Part shown: positions 1 to 9,471 of the stretch, one piece after another
How positions within the stretch are numbered: the first letter of the stretch is position 1
Layout of the letters: each line of letters begins with the position of its first letter
Origin: Kentomonas sorsogonicus
Taxonomy: Eukaryota > Euglenozoa > Kinetoplastea > Trypanosomatida > Trypanosomatidae
Assembly (NCBI GenBank): GCA_030347455.1
Contig: JAQOSZ010000300.1
Coordinates: 379,501-443,500 of the forward strand
Length of the DNA: 64,000 nt
Direction: 5' to 3'
Translations under genes and position numbers: made by a program
The notes under the pieces: model-generated
What the model was told of the DNA's origin: nothing
The model's database searches: none
Seen by the model: only the letters and a program-made list of their open reading frames with translations

Positions 1-1
1 C

Positions 2-2594
2 AGTGCGTGTCCTCCATCGGCCCTCCTGCGCGCTGCTGGCATACCGCTGTTTTCTGCTGACTCTGCCGCTGCCGCCAACGCTGCGGACTCTAATACCGGC
101 AGAACGCTGTGGCCCCTGTACAACCACTGCGTCGAGCGCGAGGCGGCGGTGCCCTTGTTGGGCATCTTTCGTCTGAGTCCGCGCGTTGGGGCGGCGCTCC
201 TCTCGTCCTCCTCCTCTGCCGACGCTGCATCACCTGCGCAGCTTCAGGGCGTCGTGCGCTACCTGGGCGCCTCGCTTCCCCCGCAGCTCCTGGCGGTCGC
301 TGCCGCGGGCTCCGGAATGGGTAGTGGCGGGCGGGCGGCGGCGCTGGAGCTTCTGGGGACGATGAAGGGCGAGGAGGCGTACTTTGCGGCGCGGTCGCTG
401 ACGCGCGGGGCGCCGCGGGCGGTGACGGCGCGCCTGCAGGACCGCTACGGCGACCTGCTAACCGGCGACGCGACTCTCACGTGGCGCACGGCGCTGGCGG
501 CGGTCGCCGAGAACACCAACCCCGCCGCCGGCGTCAGCGACTCGCCGATGCTGCCGACGGCGCTGCGGCTGCTGAGCGACGCCGGCCGCCACGACGACTT
601 CTACGCCCTCTTGGCGCAGCACAACGCGCAGCGCCGCGCGGCCGGCGAGAATCTGGTGGTTGCGTCGGCGCTGGCGCAGGTGGCGCGGCGCGCGGGGACG
701 TGGTGGCACGCCCTCGAGGTGCTGGACCTCATCGCCTGCTGCGGCGGGGGCGGGGCCGGCGCCATGGTGCCCGCCGTGACGGCGCAGCAGCGCCACTTTT
801 TCGAGGACGCGTGCGCGCAGACGATGGCCGCGCTGCGCGACGCGGGGCAGTGGCGGGCGGCGCTCGAAGTGTACGGCGCGCTGGCCCCGGCGATGCCCCC
901 AGAGGCGCAGCGTCTCATGTATGGCGTCGTGCACCGCATGCCGCGCGACAGTCCGTGGGCGGCCGCCCTCGCGCTGCTCTCGTCGAGCCACGGGAAAGAG
1001 GGAGCGATCCCGCCACCCTCGTTCTTCCTGCCGCCGTCGCAGCGGGAGCTTCCTGACGACTACGTGTCGCGCCTCGCGCCGGAGGCGGGCGTGACGAGGA
1101 GACAGGCCGTCAAAACATGCGTGGAACGCGGCTGCTACCGCCCCCTGCTGCGATGTGCAATAATGGAGCTACTAGGGCGGCGCGCCACGGAGAACGGCAG
1201 CAAAAGTCAAGACAGGAGAGCGGAGGCGATGATGTGGGAAAGCGTCCTGCTCGCGGCAATCAATGCGGACGCGGCGCAGGTTGTGGCGCAGGGCGACGCG
1301 CTGGCGAGCGTGCCCTGGCGGGTGCTGGCGCGGCCAGCGATGCTGTCGCTCGCCTTCAAGGCGGCGCGACTCAATGGGTGGCTGCCGACGCTGCTGCGAC
1401 ACCTCGAATCGGGCGAAGCGATGAAATTTGCCGAGAGCAAACGGGAGGCGATGAGACTCGCGAGAAGGCCAAGTCGGGTACCCATGCGGTGACAAGGGCG
1501 GCACTGGAAGAGTGGCGGCAGCTGCTGGCCTTCCTCGTGCGCGGCGAGCGGCCGCCGAAAAACTGCCGCGCCACGACCGTGTTGCGTCTGACGGCCTACA
1601 CCACCGCTGTCGTCGCTGGCAAGGACGTGCGGCTGTCCTTTCCAGCTTCCATGTTCCCAGACCGCGCCAGTGCCGTGCGCACGCTGCAGCTGCCCTCCGC
1701 GGAGCCGCTCAAGCGTCGGGGCGATAACTACATCTACTATCACCACAGCCGCGCTGATAGCGGCGACGGCACGCAGGACGCGGACGCCTCGTGTGGAGAG
1801 AACGCGGGGGAGGCGCCGCTCTGGTCTTCACCGGACGGCAGCGTGTTTGTCTTCTACAAGCCTCCTGGTGACAGCTGCACGCACGCGGCGGCACGCAGCC
1901 TCGCGGCTATCATGAATGCTGCGCGTGACGACCGAGACGCACACACCTCAGATTGCAACGACGACAAGAAGGTCTCCGGTAACCGTTGCAGCGGCGCCTA
2001 CACCCTCTTGTACACGCTGGCGGCTCCCGACAGCGGGCTGGTGGTGGCGCAGCGCGCGTCTGTGGGCCTCAAGATGGCCGCATCGGCGCGGGTGACGGTG
2101 CGCATGGCGCTGACACCGCTGGACGGGAGCGCCGCCGCCGCCGCCATTCCACCCCTGCTCGCCGCGCGCTTCTTCAGGGAGTTCTCCATGTCCGTGCTGG
2201 CGTGCGAGACGGCGGACGGTGGGGTGGGCCCCGGGGCTCTGGTGGCGGCGGAGGTGTGCCTGGACGACGGCGGGGGCGGGACGAGGCGGCGGCGGTGCAG
2301 CGCTCGGCGACGGGCGGGCTGGGGGCGCGGGCGCCGGCGCGCCGCGTAGAGCTGGCGACCAACGCGGAGGGCTGGGGCCGCGCGCTGGGCGAGAGCGAGA
2401 TGACGCGCGTGACGCTGAGTGGTGACGCGGCTGAGGCCGACACTGCGGTCCAGGACGAGTGGGGAATGGCGGCGGAGGAGGAGGAGGCGGAGAGCGTCAG
2501 CGTCGGCGCAGAGGCGACTGTGACGCGTGTGGTGGTGCAGCTAACAAACACAACGGAGGGGCCAGTCACCCTGACGCTTCCTTTCGAAGACTGA
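2..2594 (+). CDS. PPR protein fused to RluA-like pseudouridine synthase domain (5' partial, two frame breaks)
   Basis: The reading frame is open from base 2, so the start lies upstream of the window. The first part (to about 1450-1492) is Ala/Arg-rich and helical with PPR-like repeats, for example the segment at about 805-890 with the pattern ALRDAGQWRAALEVY. Coding then continues in the next frame to about 2270 and in a third frame to the stop at 2592-2594. The middle part has an RluA-family look: VFYKPPGD at about 1846-1870 corresponds to the family's YKPxG strand. YTLAAPDSGLVVAQR at about 2010-2055 lines up with the catalytic HRLDxxTSGLLLxA motif, but the catalytic Asp position is Ala. High GC throughout and no spacer between segments argue for one gene. 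The breaks could be assembly indels (the second lies in a G-rich run near 2270) or real decay. A mitochondrial rRNA or ribosome-assembly role is inference from PPR proteins and pseudouridine-synthase-like assembly factors in trypanosome mitochondria. Confidence 0.6.
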
Positions 2595-3793
2595 GGCTCC
2601 CGAATCCCTATCTATCACATAACCACTTCTATTTTTATATATCACATATTTATCATTTTCTTCTTCTTCTTCTTCACGCAATTTTGCTCTTCTTGTAATG
2701 CTAACAACAATGTCCGATTAAGTTGCAACTCTGGTATAAAGTCAATTGATTATCTGGTGAGGACGTGTTATTGTCATTTCGTCTCCTTGCTGGCTTGTGT
2801 ATATTCCGCTATATTCTTTCATGACACTAAATGCGGCACTTCATCAACTGTGCCATTTCCACATCTCTTATTTTTCCTATTTTCCCTCCCCCCACAAACA
2901 TCCATATCGGAGCTTGTTGCACAAAGTAGCAGTGACCTACATCTACATACATATATACATACATACATATATACATACACACAAACATACTTGTAAAGAT
3001 AGATACACACACTTTTCAAAAGAAGTAAATATATATATTGAAAGCCTCATTTCTTCTTCCTCCTCTCGAATTCTTTTTCAAGTTTTCGTGGAAAAAGCGC
3101 AACAAGTCGTGATCTATAATTTTTACTTGCAAAGCCTTTTTCCATTAACATATACACACTCACTCGCCAACAGCGGATACGTAAAGCAAACAATCGTTTC
3201 TGAAAAGCTCTTGTTTCCAACACTTCCTCTCTGTGAGGGACGTAGTACTCTTACTGCTCCTTCTTTGTTTTTCTTTCTCCCACTCTTTTTCTTCAACTTG
3301 TAAACTTTTCCTCTTTTTTTTTTTTTGTATAACTGCTTATCTCCTTTGTTTATTCCTCCTCTATCTTTTATTTCCTTTTCTTCTGAATCGACAACGAACC
3401 CAGAAGAGGGAAACGCCACAGGTGTGCGTAGCCCCGCGGCAAACCACAACGGAAAAAGAGAAGCAAGCACCGTAGCATCTGCTCTGACGCTTTTCTTTTG
3501 TTTAATCCCCCTCTGTTTTTTTTCGATCTACATTTACGATTCTCCCTAACCAAACTGTGCTTCAAAACAATTATTCATATTTCCCTTTCCCACTTTCTCA
3601 CTTTCTCACTTTTTCAGCTTCTTTTTTTTTTTTTTTTTTTGCAACTACACACTCACACACACACACACACACACACACATTGAGTAACACTATCACTAAC
3701 ACTTCAAAGGTACTTTGAGCGTGCCTGAATTAAAGAGCGCACGCATAAATACACCCCCAACACCCCCCCCCTCCTCTACGTTACAGTAAAACA
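2595..3793 (+). other. Intergenic spacer with trans-splicing signals
   Basis: AT/CT-rich spacer of 1.2 kb. It holds (TACA)n/(TA)n tracts at about 2940-2995, several T-runs, a poly-T tract at about 3622-3640 and a (CA)n run at 3654-3679. The first AG after the poly-T tract is at 3683-3684, a reasonable spliced-leader acceptor for the kinase gene. Short ORFs here are low-complexity and not supported as genes. Confidence 0.6.
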
Positions 3794-5551
3794 ATGAGCT
3801 TTCTGACACCGCCAAACTATGGCATCAACACGAGCGGCACGAGCGGTGGTGGCGCGCCTGTCGCCGCCACGACAGCAACCGCGCCGGCGGCGTTCGGCAC
3901 CTTCAGCTACAACGCGTCCCCCCTGGACGTCTCCCTGCTGGACACGAGCACCAACGCGCCGACGGTCATCGCGATGAGTCGCCTCAACGACGAGATGAGC
4001 CACGTGGAGGAGGCGGCGCAGGGCTCCTTTGGGCGCGTGCTGCAGGGCGTGCTCGACGTCGACCAGCAGACGTACAGCGTGAAGCAGAGCAAGAAGGCCA
4101 TCGCCGGCGAGGGCGACCTGCAGCAGCGCCTGCAGGAGATCTACGCCCTCAGCGCCGCCAGCAGCCACCCCCACCTGATGCGCTACCACGACGCGTGGGT
4201 GGAGGAGCGCTCGGTGTTTATGCGCGCCGAGTGGCTCCCGCGGGCCGTCGGCGCCGCGCCGCTGCCCGAGACGGAGCTGCGCCGCCTCGCCCACGACGTT
4301 GCGGCTGCGCTGCACCACCTCCACTCCCGCGGCATCGCGCACCGCGACGTGAAGCCGGCCAACATTCTCTGCCGCCGCCCCGCCCCGCCGCCCCCGTCCT
4401 GCCCGCCCCGCGCCTGCGCCTCGCCCTCGCCTGCCGCGGCGGAGGGGGCAAACGGCGCGGGCGCCGCCCCCGCACTTGCCGCCGCGCGCGAGTGCAGCAG
4501 CAGTAACGGGAACAGCGGCAGCGCGAGCGAGGGCTGCGCCAGTGGCGCCTTGGACGACTCGGCGCACTCCTCCGGCGGCAACGGCGGCGGCACCGGCGGT
4601 GCCGGCGACACCTTCATCGGCTCGGGCTCCTCATCGCCAGCCCCGTCCCCGTCGCGGCCCACGGCCGCACCGCCGCGCCACAGTACCGGCGGCGCTGCCG
4701 CTGCCCCAGACACCCCACCGTCATCCTCCTCGCTGCCGCTGCAGCCGCACCATCCCCACCACCAGCCGCAATGCTCGCACTACACGCTGTGCGACTTGGG
4801 GCTCGCGCGGCACGTGCCGATGACGCTGCGGGTCGCCAATCTGTACTCTCCCGCCGCCCATCCGCCCCACAGCGCCGTCAACACTAGCGTCAACAACGTC
4901 AACACCAGCATCGCCAGCAGCGGCGCTGAGGCAGACGCGTACGGTGGCGGCGGCGGCGCGGGATTTGACAGCGAGACGGGTGAGCGCTTCCTTGGCGCCA
5001 ACGAGGACGACGGCGACCACGTCTACCTCAGCCCCGAGGCGCTCGCCGTGTGCGAGTCGCTGGAGGCCGGCTTCGACATCGACATGTACGCGCTCGGCGC
5101 AACGTGCCTCGAGCTCATGGGCAGCGACCCCGCCGCCGCGCAGCGCCAGCACCAGCAGCAGCGCTCGGCAGCGCTGGCGGCGAGCGGCAGCCTCACGGGG
5201 CTGGGGAGCTTTTGCAGCAGCGCCGCCGCACCTGGCGGCTCGGCCAACGCCTCCCAGCGGCTTCGTATTCGCCACCACCGCTGCCTCCCCCTCATCGCCC
5301 ACCGGCGGCCCCCCGCGGGCCCCGTGCTGTGTGGCGTGCCGCCCGGCCGCTACTCGCGCGCGCTGCAGGAGCTTGTCGCGGCCATGATGGACCCCGACCC
5401 GCGCCGCCGCCCGACCGCCTTCGAGGTGGCGCGCGCCATGCTGCCGCCCGACATGCGCGCGGCGGCGCCGCTGCGGCAGAGGCAGTCCGTCATCGACGCC
5501 CTCGCGCGCGAAATCAGTGAGTTGGCGCAGCAGCAGCAGCAGCAGTTTTAG
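3794..5551 (+). CDS. WEE1: Wee1-like protein kinase
   Basis: A 585-residue protein kinase. The glycine loop GSFGRV is at 77-82 and the ATP lysine at K97 within VKQSKKAIAG. That phrase and the following EIYALSAASSHPHLMRYHDAW are characteristic of Wee1 kinases (compare IKRSKKPLAG and the HxHVVRYxSAW pattern). The catalytic loop is HRDVKPANI at 183-191 (D185, N190). The magnesium motif is DLG (334-336) rather than DFG, as in Wee1. The activation-segment end YLSPEAL is near 410-417. A Ser/Gly/Ala/Pro-rich insert of about 130 residues separates the catalytic loop from DLG, and a second lies before the APE-like motif. Wee1 kinases inhibit CDKs to hold entry into mitosis; the substrate here would be a cdc2-related kinase. 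The N-terminus is short compared with animal Wee1. A poly-Gln tail ends the protein. Confidence 0.85.
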   Translation: MSFLTPPNYGINTSGTSGGGAPVAATTATAPAAFGTFSYNASPLDVSLLDTSTNAPTVIAMSRLNDEMSHVEEAAQGSFGRVLQGVLDVDQQTYSVKQSKKAIAGEGDLQQRLQEIYALSAASSHPHLMRYHDAWVEERSVFMRAEWLPRAVGAAPLPETELRRLAHDVAAALHHLHSRGIAHRDVKPANILCRRPAPPPPSCPPRACASPSPAAAEGANGAGAAPALAAARECSSSNGNSGSASEGCASGALDDSAHSSGGNGGGTGGAGDTFIGSGSSSPAPSPSRPTAAPPRHSTGGAAAAPDTPPSSSSLPLQPHHPHHQPQCSHYTLCDLGLARHVPMTLRVANLYSPAAHPPHSAVNTSVNNVNTSIASSGAEADAYGGGGGAGFDSETGERFLGANEDDGDHVYLSPEALAVCESLEAGFDIDMYALGATCLELMGSDPAAAQRQHQQQRSAALAASGSLTGLGSFCSSAAAPGGSANASQRLRIRHHRCLPLIAHRRPPAGPVLCGVPPGRYSRALQELVAAMMDPDPRRRPTAFEVARAMLPPDMRAAAPLRQRQSVIDALAREISELAQQQQQQF

Positions 5552-5931
5552 ACAAAGAAAAGGGAAAGAGAAGCGCTTCATACACGGTTTTGTTATTACT
5601 TTGTTTGAGGAATCTTGATTCGCTTTGCTGCTTTATTACGTGCCGGATAATCATCCATTCTGTCCCCATCACGTGCGCCGTTTTACTGCGACGCTTCCCT
5701 TCTACCTGTACACTGGCTTGCACTTACCCCACCTCACCTCAATTTTTTTTTTTTCCAATGTTGACATCGGATAAACTAATAATGTAACAGTATAAATTAC
5801 AAATCACAAACTGGATGAAGACCTTCGTGAAGAAGCTCAGCTTCTTTTGTTTTCTTACCCCCCCCCTCCCTTTCTTTCCACATACGTTCCCCACTTCTTT
5901 TCTGAGACATTTAGCTTTTAAAAAAATCTTT

Positions 5932-5965
<34 letters not shown>

Positions 5966-6639
5966 ATTGTCCTCCTAGGCTTGCGTCGTACAAGCGCGAC
6001 ATCGTTAGTGACCTGCTATCTTTCTATTTTGTTAATATATATTTGTCATTTTTGCTTCCTTATTTTTTAATTTGCACTCAAAACATGCATTTGTTACATG
6101 CTTCGTATTCCTTTCTGTTTCTCCCCCTTTTTCATTGTTTCATTCCTCCTTACCTGTAAATGAGTTTTGCTTTTCCCTCCCACTCCTCTTGCGATTCGTA
6201 GGCACCACACACACATGCCCTTCTCAAAGTAAACCAATGATTTCCGCGCCAAATGGTGCCTGGCACGCTTGTCCTTCGGTTGCGCGCTGCGTGACAAAGG
6301 GCCTTGCGGAGTGGAAATCAGAAATACAAATGCGATCTAGCATGCTACGGGCTTGCTACGTCCACTGTATGTGCTTCTCGCCGCGTAACCCCTCTGCTGA
6401 TACGAATTCAAGCAACCTCCTTCTCCTTGCGTTCCTATGCCACACTTCTCAAGTACTACAGCGATTCTGCAAAAGCACGACAGGAGTCGCAGTTACACTT
6501 TTCAGCCCTCTCTGTAGCACTAGACACATTTACTTCGCAAAAAAAAGAAAAAAAAAGAAGAAGAGTAAACGCAACCCGAAAATAACGACTAGAAGAGAGA
6601 CCCACAGCCACATCGCGTGTTACGACTACAACATAAACA
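5552..6639 (+). other. Intergenic spacer
   Basis: A 1.09-kb spacer with T-runs, a C-run near 5861 and a (CT)n tract at about 5936-5961. A CAG/TAG cluster at 6503-6526 (AG at 6516-6517) is a candidate spliced-leader acceptor for the START gene. A slightly GC-richer patch at about 6230-6380 is open in one frame but shows no recognisable peptide. Confidence 0.5.
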
Positions 6640-8637
6640 ATGTCCTCCACGGACCGTTTCGCGGAGTCTGCTGGGCGTCAGTACCGGCTGATGACGCTTC
6701 CCGACTTCAAGAAGTTCCGCTCGCTGGCGACCGACGACGACCCCGCGTGGACGACGCACACGTCGAGCGAGAAGCTGACGGTGCAGTCGAAGCCGCCCGG
6801 GGACGGCTCGACCAAGCTCAACATCATCCGCGCGCGCCGCGTGATGCCGCGGGTGCCGCCGGAGCTGCTGTACAACCAGCTGCACGACGCCAGCTACCGC
6901 GAGACGTGGGACAACAACATGATCTCGGGGTACAACATCACGGTGCTGGACAGCCACAACGACATCGGCTACTACTCGGCCAAGTTCCCGTGGCCGCTGA
7001 CGAACCGTGACTTTTGCAACCAGCGCTCGTGGATGGAGTTCGACAACGGTGAGTACGTCATCTTCAACCACTCGGAGCCGCACGCGTCGGAGCCGGAGCA
7101 CAAGGGCTTCATCCGCGCGCGGTCGATTCTGACCGGGTACTACATCCAGCCGTACGGCGACGACGGCGCGGGGTGCCTGCTGACGTACGTGACGCACAGC
7201 GACCCGTGCGGCAGCATCCCGCACGCGATCATCAACTTCGCCATGTCGAAGGGCGCGAAGATGCTGCTGGACAACTGCGAGAAGTGCACCGAGGCGTACG
7301 TCGAGTACCAGGAGAAGACGTACCCGCCCGGCCACGTCTTTCCCTGGCGCACCCCGAAGCACAGCTGGGACAGCCGCTACGGATACCCCGAGGACGCCAT
7401 TGCCGCCACCGCCGCCGCCGCCGCCGCCAGAGATGTGGCCGCCAAGAGCGGCGCAGCGGCCGAGCCGTATGAGGAGGACGACGCGCCGCACGCAACGGTA
7501 ACACCGGAGAAGCAGAAGCGCGCCGCGCCGCCGCCGCCGGTCGTCGCGCCTCCGCCACCTTTAAATGCAGAGCGTTTCGCGGTGTCTGCTGGGCGTCAGT
7601 ACCGGCTGATGACGCTTCCCGACTTCAAGAAGTTCCGCTCGCTGGCGACCGACGACGACCCCGCGTGGACGACGCACACGTCGAGCGAGAAGCTGACGGT
7701 GCAGTCGAAGCCGCCCGGGGACGGCTCGACCAAGCTCAACATCATCCGCGCGCGCCGCGTGATGCCGCGGGTGCCGCCGGAGCTGCTGTACAACCAGCTG
7801 CACGACGCCAGCTACCGCGAGACGTGGGACAACAACATGATCTCGGGATACAACATCACGGTGCTGGACAGCCACAACGACATCGGCTACTACTCGGCCA
7901 AGTTCCCGTGGCCGCTGACGAACCGCGACTTCTGCAACCAGCGCTCGTGGATGGAGTTCGACAACGGTGAGTACGTCATCTTCAACCATTCGGAGCCGCA
8001 CGCGTCGGAGCCGGAGCACAAGGGCTTCATCCGCGCGCGGTCGATTCTGACCGGCTACTACATCCAGCCGTACGGCGACGACGGCGCGGGGTGCCTGCTG
8101 ACGTACGTGACGCACAGCGACCCGTGCGGCAGCATCCCGCACGCGATCATCAACTTCGCCATGTCGAAAGGTGCGAAGATGCTGCTGGACAACTGCGAGA
8201 AGTGTACCGAGGCGTACGTCGAGTACCAGGAGAAGACGTACCCGCCCGGCCACGTCTTTCCCTGGCGCACCCCGAAGCACAGCTGGGACAGCCCCTACGG
8301 GTACCCCGAGGACGCCATTGCCGCCGCCTCCAGCGATGCGGCCGGCAAGAGCGGCGCAGTGGCCGAGCTGTATGAGGAGGACGACGCGCCGCACGCAACG
8401 GTAACACCGGAGAAGCAGAAGCGCGCCGCGCCGCCGCCGCCGGTCGTCGCGTCCCTCGCCCCGATGCCGGCTCGTCTCGAGGACCCGCTGTCGCTGCAGC
8501 AGTACCGCTGCATCATGCAGGACACGATGAACGCCGTGGACCGCTCCTTTATCCGGGAGGGACGCGCGCCGACGACCACCGAGTACATGATCCGTCTGCG
8601 GTACATGCTAGAGGGCATCCGCCTCACGACCGGCTGA
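6640..8637 (+). CDS. Tandem START-domain lipid-transfer protein
   Basis: A 665-residue protein made of two START (StAR-related lipid transfer) domains at about 5-250 and 311-556. They are joined by Pro/Ala-rich linkers that repeat the phrase TPEKQKRAAPPPPVV. START features include YRETWDNNM, the strand phrase FPWPLTNRDFC and the C-terminal helix segment GSIPHAIINFAMSKGA, close to the PCTP/STARD10 subgroup. No signal peptide or membrane segment is evident, so it is probably cytosolic and could carry phospholipid between membranes. A C-terminal stretch of about 60 residues is unique (LQQYRCIMQDTMNAVDRSF). The two domains are identical in protein over about 240 residues apart from one Arg/Pro difference near the end, which points to very recent duplication or ongoing gene conversion. 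Confidence 0.88.
   Translation: MSSTDRFAESAGRQYRLMTLPDFKKFRSLATDDDPAWTTHTSSEKLTVQSKPPGDGSTKLNIIRARRVMPRVPPELLYNQLHDASYRETWDNNMISGYNITVLDSHNDIGYYSAKFPWPLTNRDFCNQRSWMEFDNGEYVIFNHSEPHASEPEHKGFIRARSILTGYYIQPYGDDGAGCLLTYVTHSDPCGSIPHAIINFAMSKGAKMLLDNCEKCTEAYVEYQEKTYPPGHVFPWRTPKHSWDSRYGYPEDAIAATAAAAAARDVAAKSGAAAEPYEEDDAPHATVTPEKQKRAAPPPPVVAPPPPLNAERFAVSAGRQYRLMTLPDFKKFRSLATDDDPAWTTHTSSEKLTVQSKPPGDGSTKLNIIRARRVMPRVPPELLYNQLHDASYRETWDNNMISGYNITVLDSHNDIGYYSAKFPWPLTNRDFCNQRSWMEFDNGEYVIFNHSEPHASEPEHKGFIRARSILTGYYIQPYGDDGAGCLLTYVTHSDPCGSIPHAIINFAMSKGAKMLLDNCEKCTEAYVEYQEKTYPPGHVFPWRTPKHSWDSPYGYPEDAIAAASSDAAGKSGAVAELYEEDDAPHATVTPEKQKRAAPPPPVVASLAPMPARLEDPLSLQQYRCIMQDTMNAVDRSFIREGRAPTTTEYMIRLRYMLEGIRLTTG
6654..8457 (+). 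repeat. Internal 918-bp coding duplication (two START units)
   Basis: Sequence from 6654 recurs in the same frame from 7572, an offset of 918 bp or 306 codons. Over the START domains I count about eight silent differences and one amino-acid change. The linkers diverge more: an Ala-rich stretch at 7402-7440 is shorter in the second copy. Confidence 0.9.
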
Positions 8638-9471
8638 TCGCTTCATTGTTCGCGTCGTTCCGCTTGCACACGCTTGAATGGAGCTAAGACTGTGCCTTGT
8701 CGCTCCTTCACCGATTATTGATTATCGATGCCCCCATACCACGTATGTGAGTCCGAATCAGTGGTTGTTTTCAAAACAACGTCATGACGTCTTTGTTTTT
8801 CTCCCCTTCTTTTGTTTTTCGTTTTCCTGTATTGCTCTTGCTTTTTGTTTGTTTGTTTTCCACACATCTACTCTTCCTTACTGTTCATGTTTTTGTCTAT
8901 CCTCTGAATTGTTTGCAATATGTACTCGCTTGACCTTCATCGTTATTCTTTCCCCCTTTTTACTGAACCCGCGCAGCCATACCCGGCTTCGCTATTTACG
9001 ATGCTTTGGAGAAACTGTAGAAACGAAACAAACAAACGAATAGAACGAGCTATTTACCGCATTAAGGATGATAATAATGATAATGCTCTCACACTACGTA
9101 ACATGTATAATGATTCCGAGCACCACTGACGACTTTTCTGTTGACAAAAACACGTTGTCAGCTACTCTCACCGCCCAATGAGGGTTCACCCTCCGCACCT
9201 GTCTTTGAATCTCTTCTTCTGCCTTCGCATCCCAGCCAAGCACGAAATTCACCAGGATCATTTACGCAAATAGACATTAAAAAAAAAATCGACACCACTC
9301 ATAGAAGCAATTGAAGATCAGCATTACGATAAGTAATTGATAGAATCTGACGCTGATTTGTGTCTTTCCTTTCCTCTACCTCTTCGTCTTCGGCAGGCGA
9401 CACATCGCATATTACAGAGATTTCATTTTACCCACACGTTTATTATCTGCAGGGCGGCGATTCCATCCGAT
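8638..9471 (+). other. Intergenic spacer with strong splice acceptor
   Basis: AT/T-rich spacer of 0.83 kb. A CT-rich tract at 9361-9390 ends in GGCAG (AG at 9395-9396), a textbook spliced-leader acceptor. A second acceptor-like CTGCAG lies at about 9447-9452. Either one places the start of the next gene at the ATG at 9472. No gene is seen here. Confidence 0.6.
9361..9396 (+). promoter_or_regulatory. Polypyrimidine tract and spliced-leader acceptor
   Basis: A CT-rich run ends in AG at 9395-9396, 75 bases before the ATG of the actin-related gene. It decides the start of that gene. Confidence 0.6.

Noticed and set aside
6072-6639. Extended open frame running into the START gene
   Set aside because: A different frame from the START protein and low complexity before 6640. 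It stays open mainly because of the GC-rich gene downstream.
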